Shown: piece by piece, positions 6,680-7,520 of the stretch
How the letters are laid out: every line of letters begins with the position of its first letter
Numbering within the stretch: position 1 is the stretch's first letter
Source: Tagaea sp.
GTDB taxonomy: Bacteria > Pseudomonadota > Alphaproteobacteria > CACIAM-22H2
NCBI GenBank assembly: GCA_023653245.1
Contig: JAMNXK010000087.1
Coordinates: 1 to 7,520 of the forward strand
Length of the DNA: 7,520 nt
Direction of reading: 5' to 3'
The notes under the pieces: model-generated
What the model saw: only the letters and a program-made list of their open reading frames with translations
Told to the model about the DNA's origin: nothing
Database searches by the model: none
Program-made: the position numbers and the translations under genes

Positions 6680-7520
6680 CGCGCTGCGGCTTCGTCGCTT
6701 TGCTGGGCGTGCCCAACGCGGGCAAGTCCACGCTGGTCAACCGGCTGGTCGGCGCCAAGATCGCCATCGTCTCGCCCAAGGTGCAGACCACGCGCAGCCG
6801 CGTGACCGGCATTCTGGTCGAGGGCGCGTGCCAAGCGATCTTCGCCGATCTGCCCGGCGTGTTCGCGCCCAAGCGCCGGCTCGACCGCGCGATGGTCGAC
6901 GCCGCCTGGCGCGGCGTGGAGGACGCGGACGCCACGCTGTTGGTCGTGGACGCGCCGCGCGCGCTCAAGCGCGGACCCGGCGACGACGAGGAGAAGATCG
7001 TCTTCGAGGGTCTCGCCAAGCGCGGCCTCAAGGTCCAGCTGGCGCTCAACAAGATCGACCTCGTGTCGCCGCACGAGCTGCTGGCGCTGGCCAAGCGCTA
7101 CGCCGAGACGGGCCGCGTCGAGGACGTCTTCATGGTCTCGGCCAAGTCGGGCGACGGCTGCGACGCGCTCAAGGCCAAGCTGCTCGCGCGCCTGCCCGAA
7201 GGGCCGTTCCATTTCCCCGCCGACGAGATCTCCGACCTGCCTGCGCGGCTGCTCGCCGCCGAAGTCACGCGCGAGCAGGTGTTTCGCCGGCTGCACAAGG
7301 AATTGCCCTATTCGTCGGCGGTCGAGACGGTGACGTTCGAGGAGCGCCCCGACGGCTCGGCGCGCATCGAGCAGACCATCCACGTGGCGCGCGAAGGCCA
7401 GCGCAAGATCGTGATCGGCGCGGGCGGGGCGATGCTCAAATCGATCGGGCAGAGCGCGCGCATCGAACTCGCCCAGCTGCTCGACCGGCAAGTGCATCTG
7501 TTCTTGCACGTGAAGGTCGA
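6676..7520 (+). CDS. era: GTPase Era, 3' end outside the window
   Basis: Era is a GTPase with a KH RNA-binding domain that binds the 3' end of 16S rRNA and assists 30S assembly. The frame is open to the window end, giving 281 visible residues of about 300, so only a short C-terminal piece is missing. GTPase motifs: G1 GVPNAGKS at 11-18; PKVQTTR in the switch I region; G3 DLPG at 58-61; G4 NKID at 125-128; G5 SAK at 155-157. The KH domain has GAGG at 248-251 followed by LKSIG, the normal GxxG loop. The G3 motif is unusual: Era proteins normally read DTPG, but here the second position is leucine (codon CTG at 6850-6852). The D and G are kept. ATG 6676 overlaps the rnc stop and follows a GAAGGG element. 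Confidence 0.95.
   Translation, partial: MTRCGFVALLGVPNAGKSTLVNRLVGAKIAIVSPKVQTTRSRVTGILVEGACQAIFADLPGVFAPKRRLDRAMVDAAWRGVEDADATLLVVDAPRALKRGPGDDEEKIVFEGLAKRGLKVQLALNKIDLVSPHELLALAKRYAETGRVEDVFMVSAKSGDGCDALKAKLLARLPEGPFHFPADEISDLPARLLAAEVTREQVFRRLHKELPYSSAVETVTFEERPDGSARIEQTIHVAREGQRKIVIGAGGAMLKSIGQSARIELAQLLDRQVHLFLHVKV

Noticed and set aside
1..7520. CRISPR arrays, tRNA or rRNA genes, insertion sequences, phage or defence systems
   Set aside because: No repeat-spacer pattern, cloverleaf-like RNA, transposase or terminal inverted repeat was seen. The window is almost entirely covered by recognisable housekeeping genes, and no new system can be supported.

Overview
The window is a gene-dense, GC-rich chromosomal segment. 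Gene content, gene order and protein style point to an alphaproteobacterium, probably a Rhodospirillales-like lineage. The main clues are folK, rpoZ, a bifunctional Rel/SpoT gene, acpS, lepB, rnc and era in that order, a family-5 uracil-DNA glycosylase, and alphaproteobacterial signatures in RpoZ, RSH and RNase III. This is inferred from protein motifs; no database search was run.

Left part (1-1461, minus strand): three tightly packed genes read right to left. They are a NYN/LabA-like nuclease-domain protein, a family-5 (UDGb) uracil-DNA glycosylase, and a membrane protein cut by the window edge that resembles tryptophan-rich TspO-like proteins. Each downstream start overlaps the preceding stop by four bases (GTGA, then ATGA), so the three probably form one translationally coupled operon. 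A 98-bp divergent spacer separates them from the rightward genes.

Right part (1560-7520, plus strand): folK (folate synthesis), then rpoZ behind a recognisable sigma70-like promoter, then the (p)ppGpp synthetase/hydrolase, acpS, lepB, rnc and era, the last cut by the window end. From RSH onward the genes abut or overlap by four bases (ATGA or TTGA). TTG starts are likely for rnc, probable for RSH and possible for lepB.

The plus-strand genes form a housekeeping and growth-control cluster. RpoZ carries an N-terminal MAR motif, which in E. coli belongs to a ppGpp site on RNA polymerase, and the next gene makes and degrades ppGpp. AcpS activates acyl carrier protein, LepB releases exported proteins, RNase III processes double-stranded RNA, and Era is a ribosome-assembly GTPase that acts on 16S rRNA. 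The window holds no rRNA, tRNA, CRISPR array, insertion sequence or phage gene that I can see. I did not find a convincing new biological system. The more unusual points are a substituted residue in the Era G3 motif, the chain of NTGA overlaps, the NYN-UDG pairing and the absence of pdxJ between RSH and acpS.
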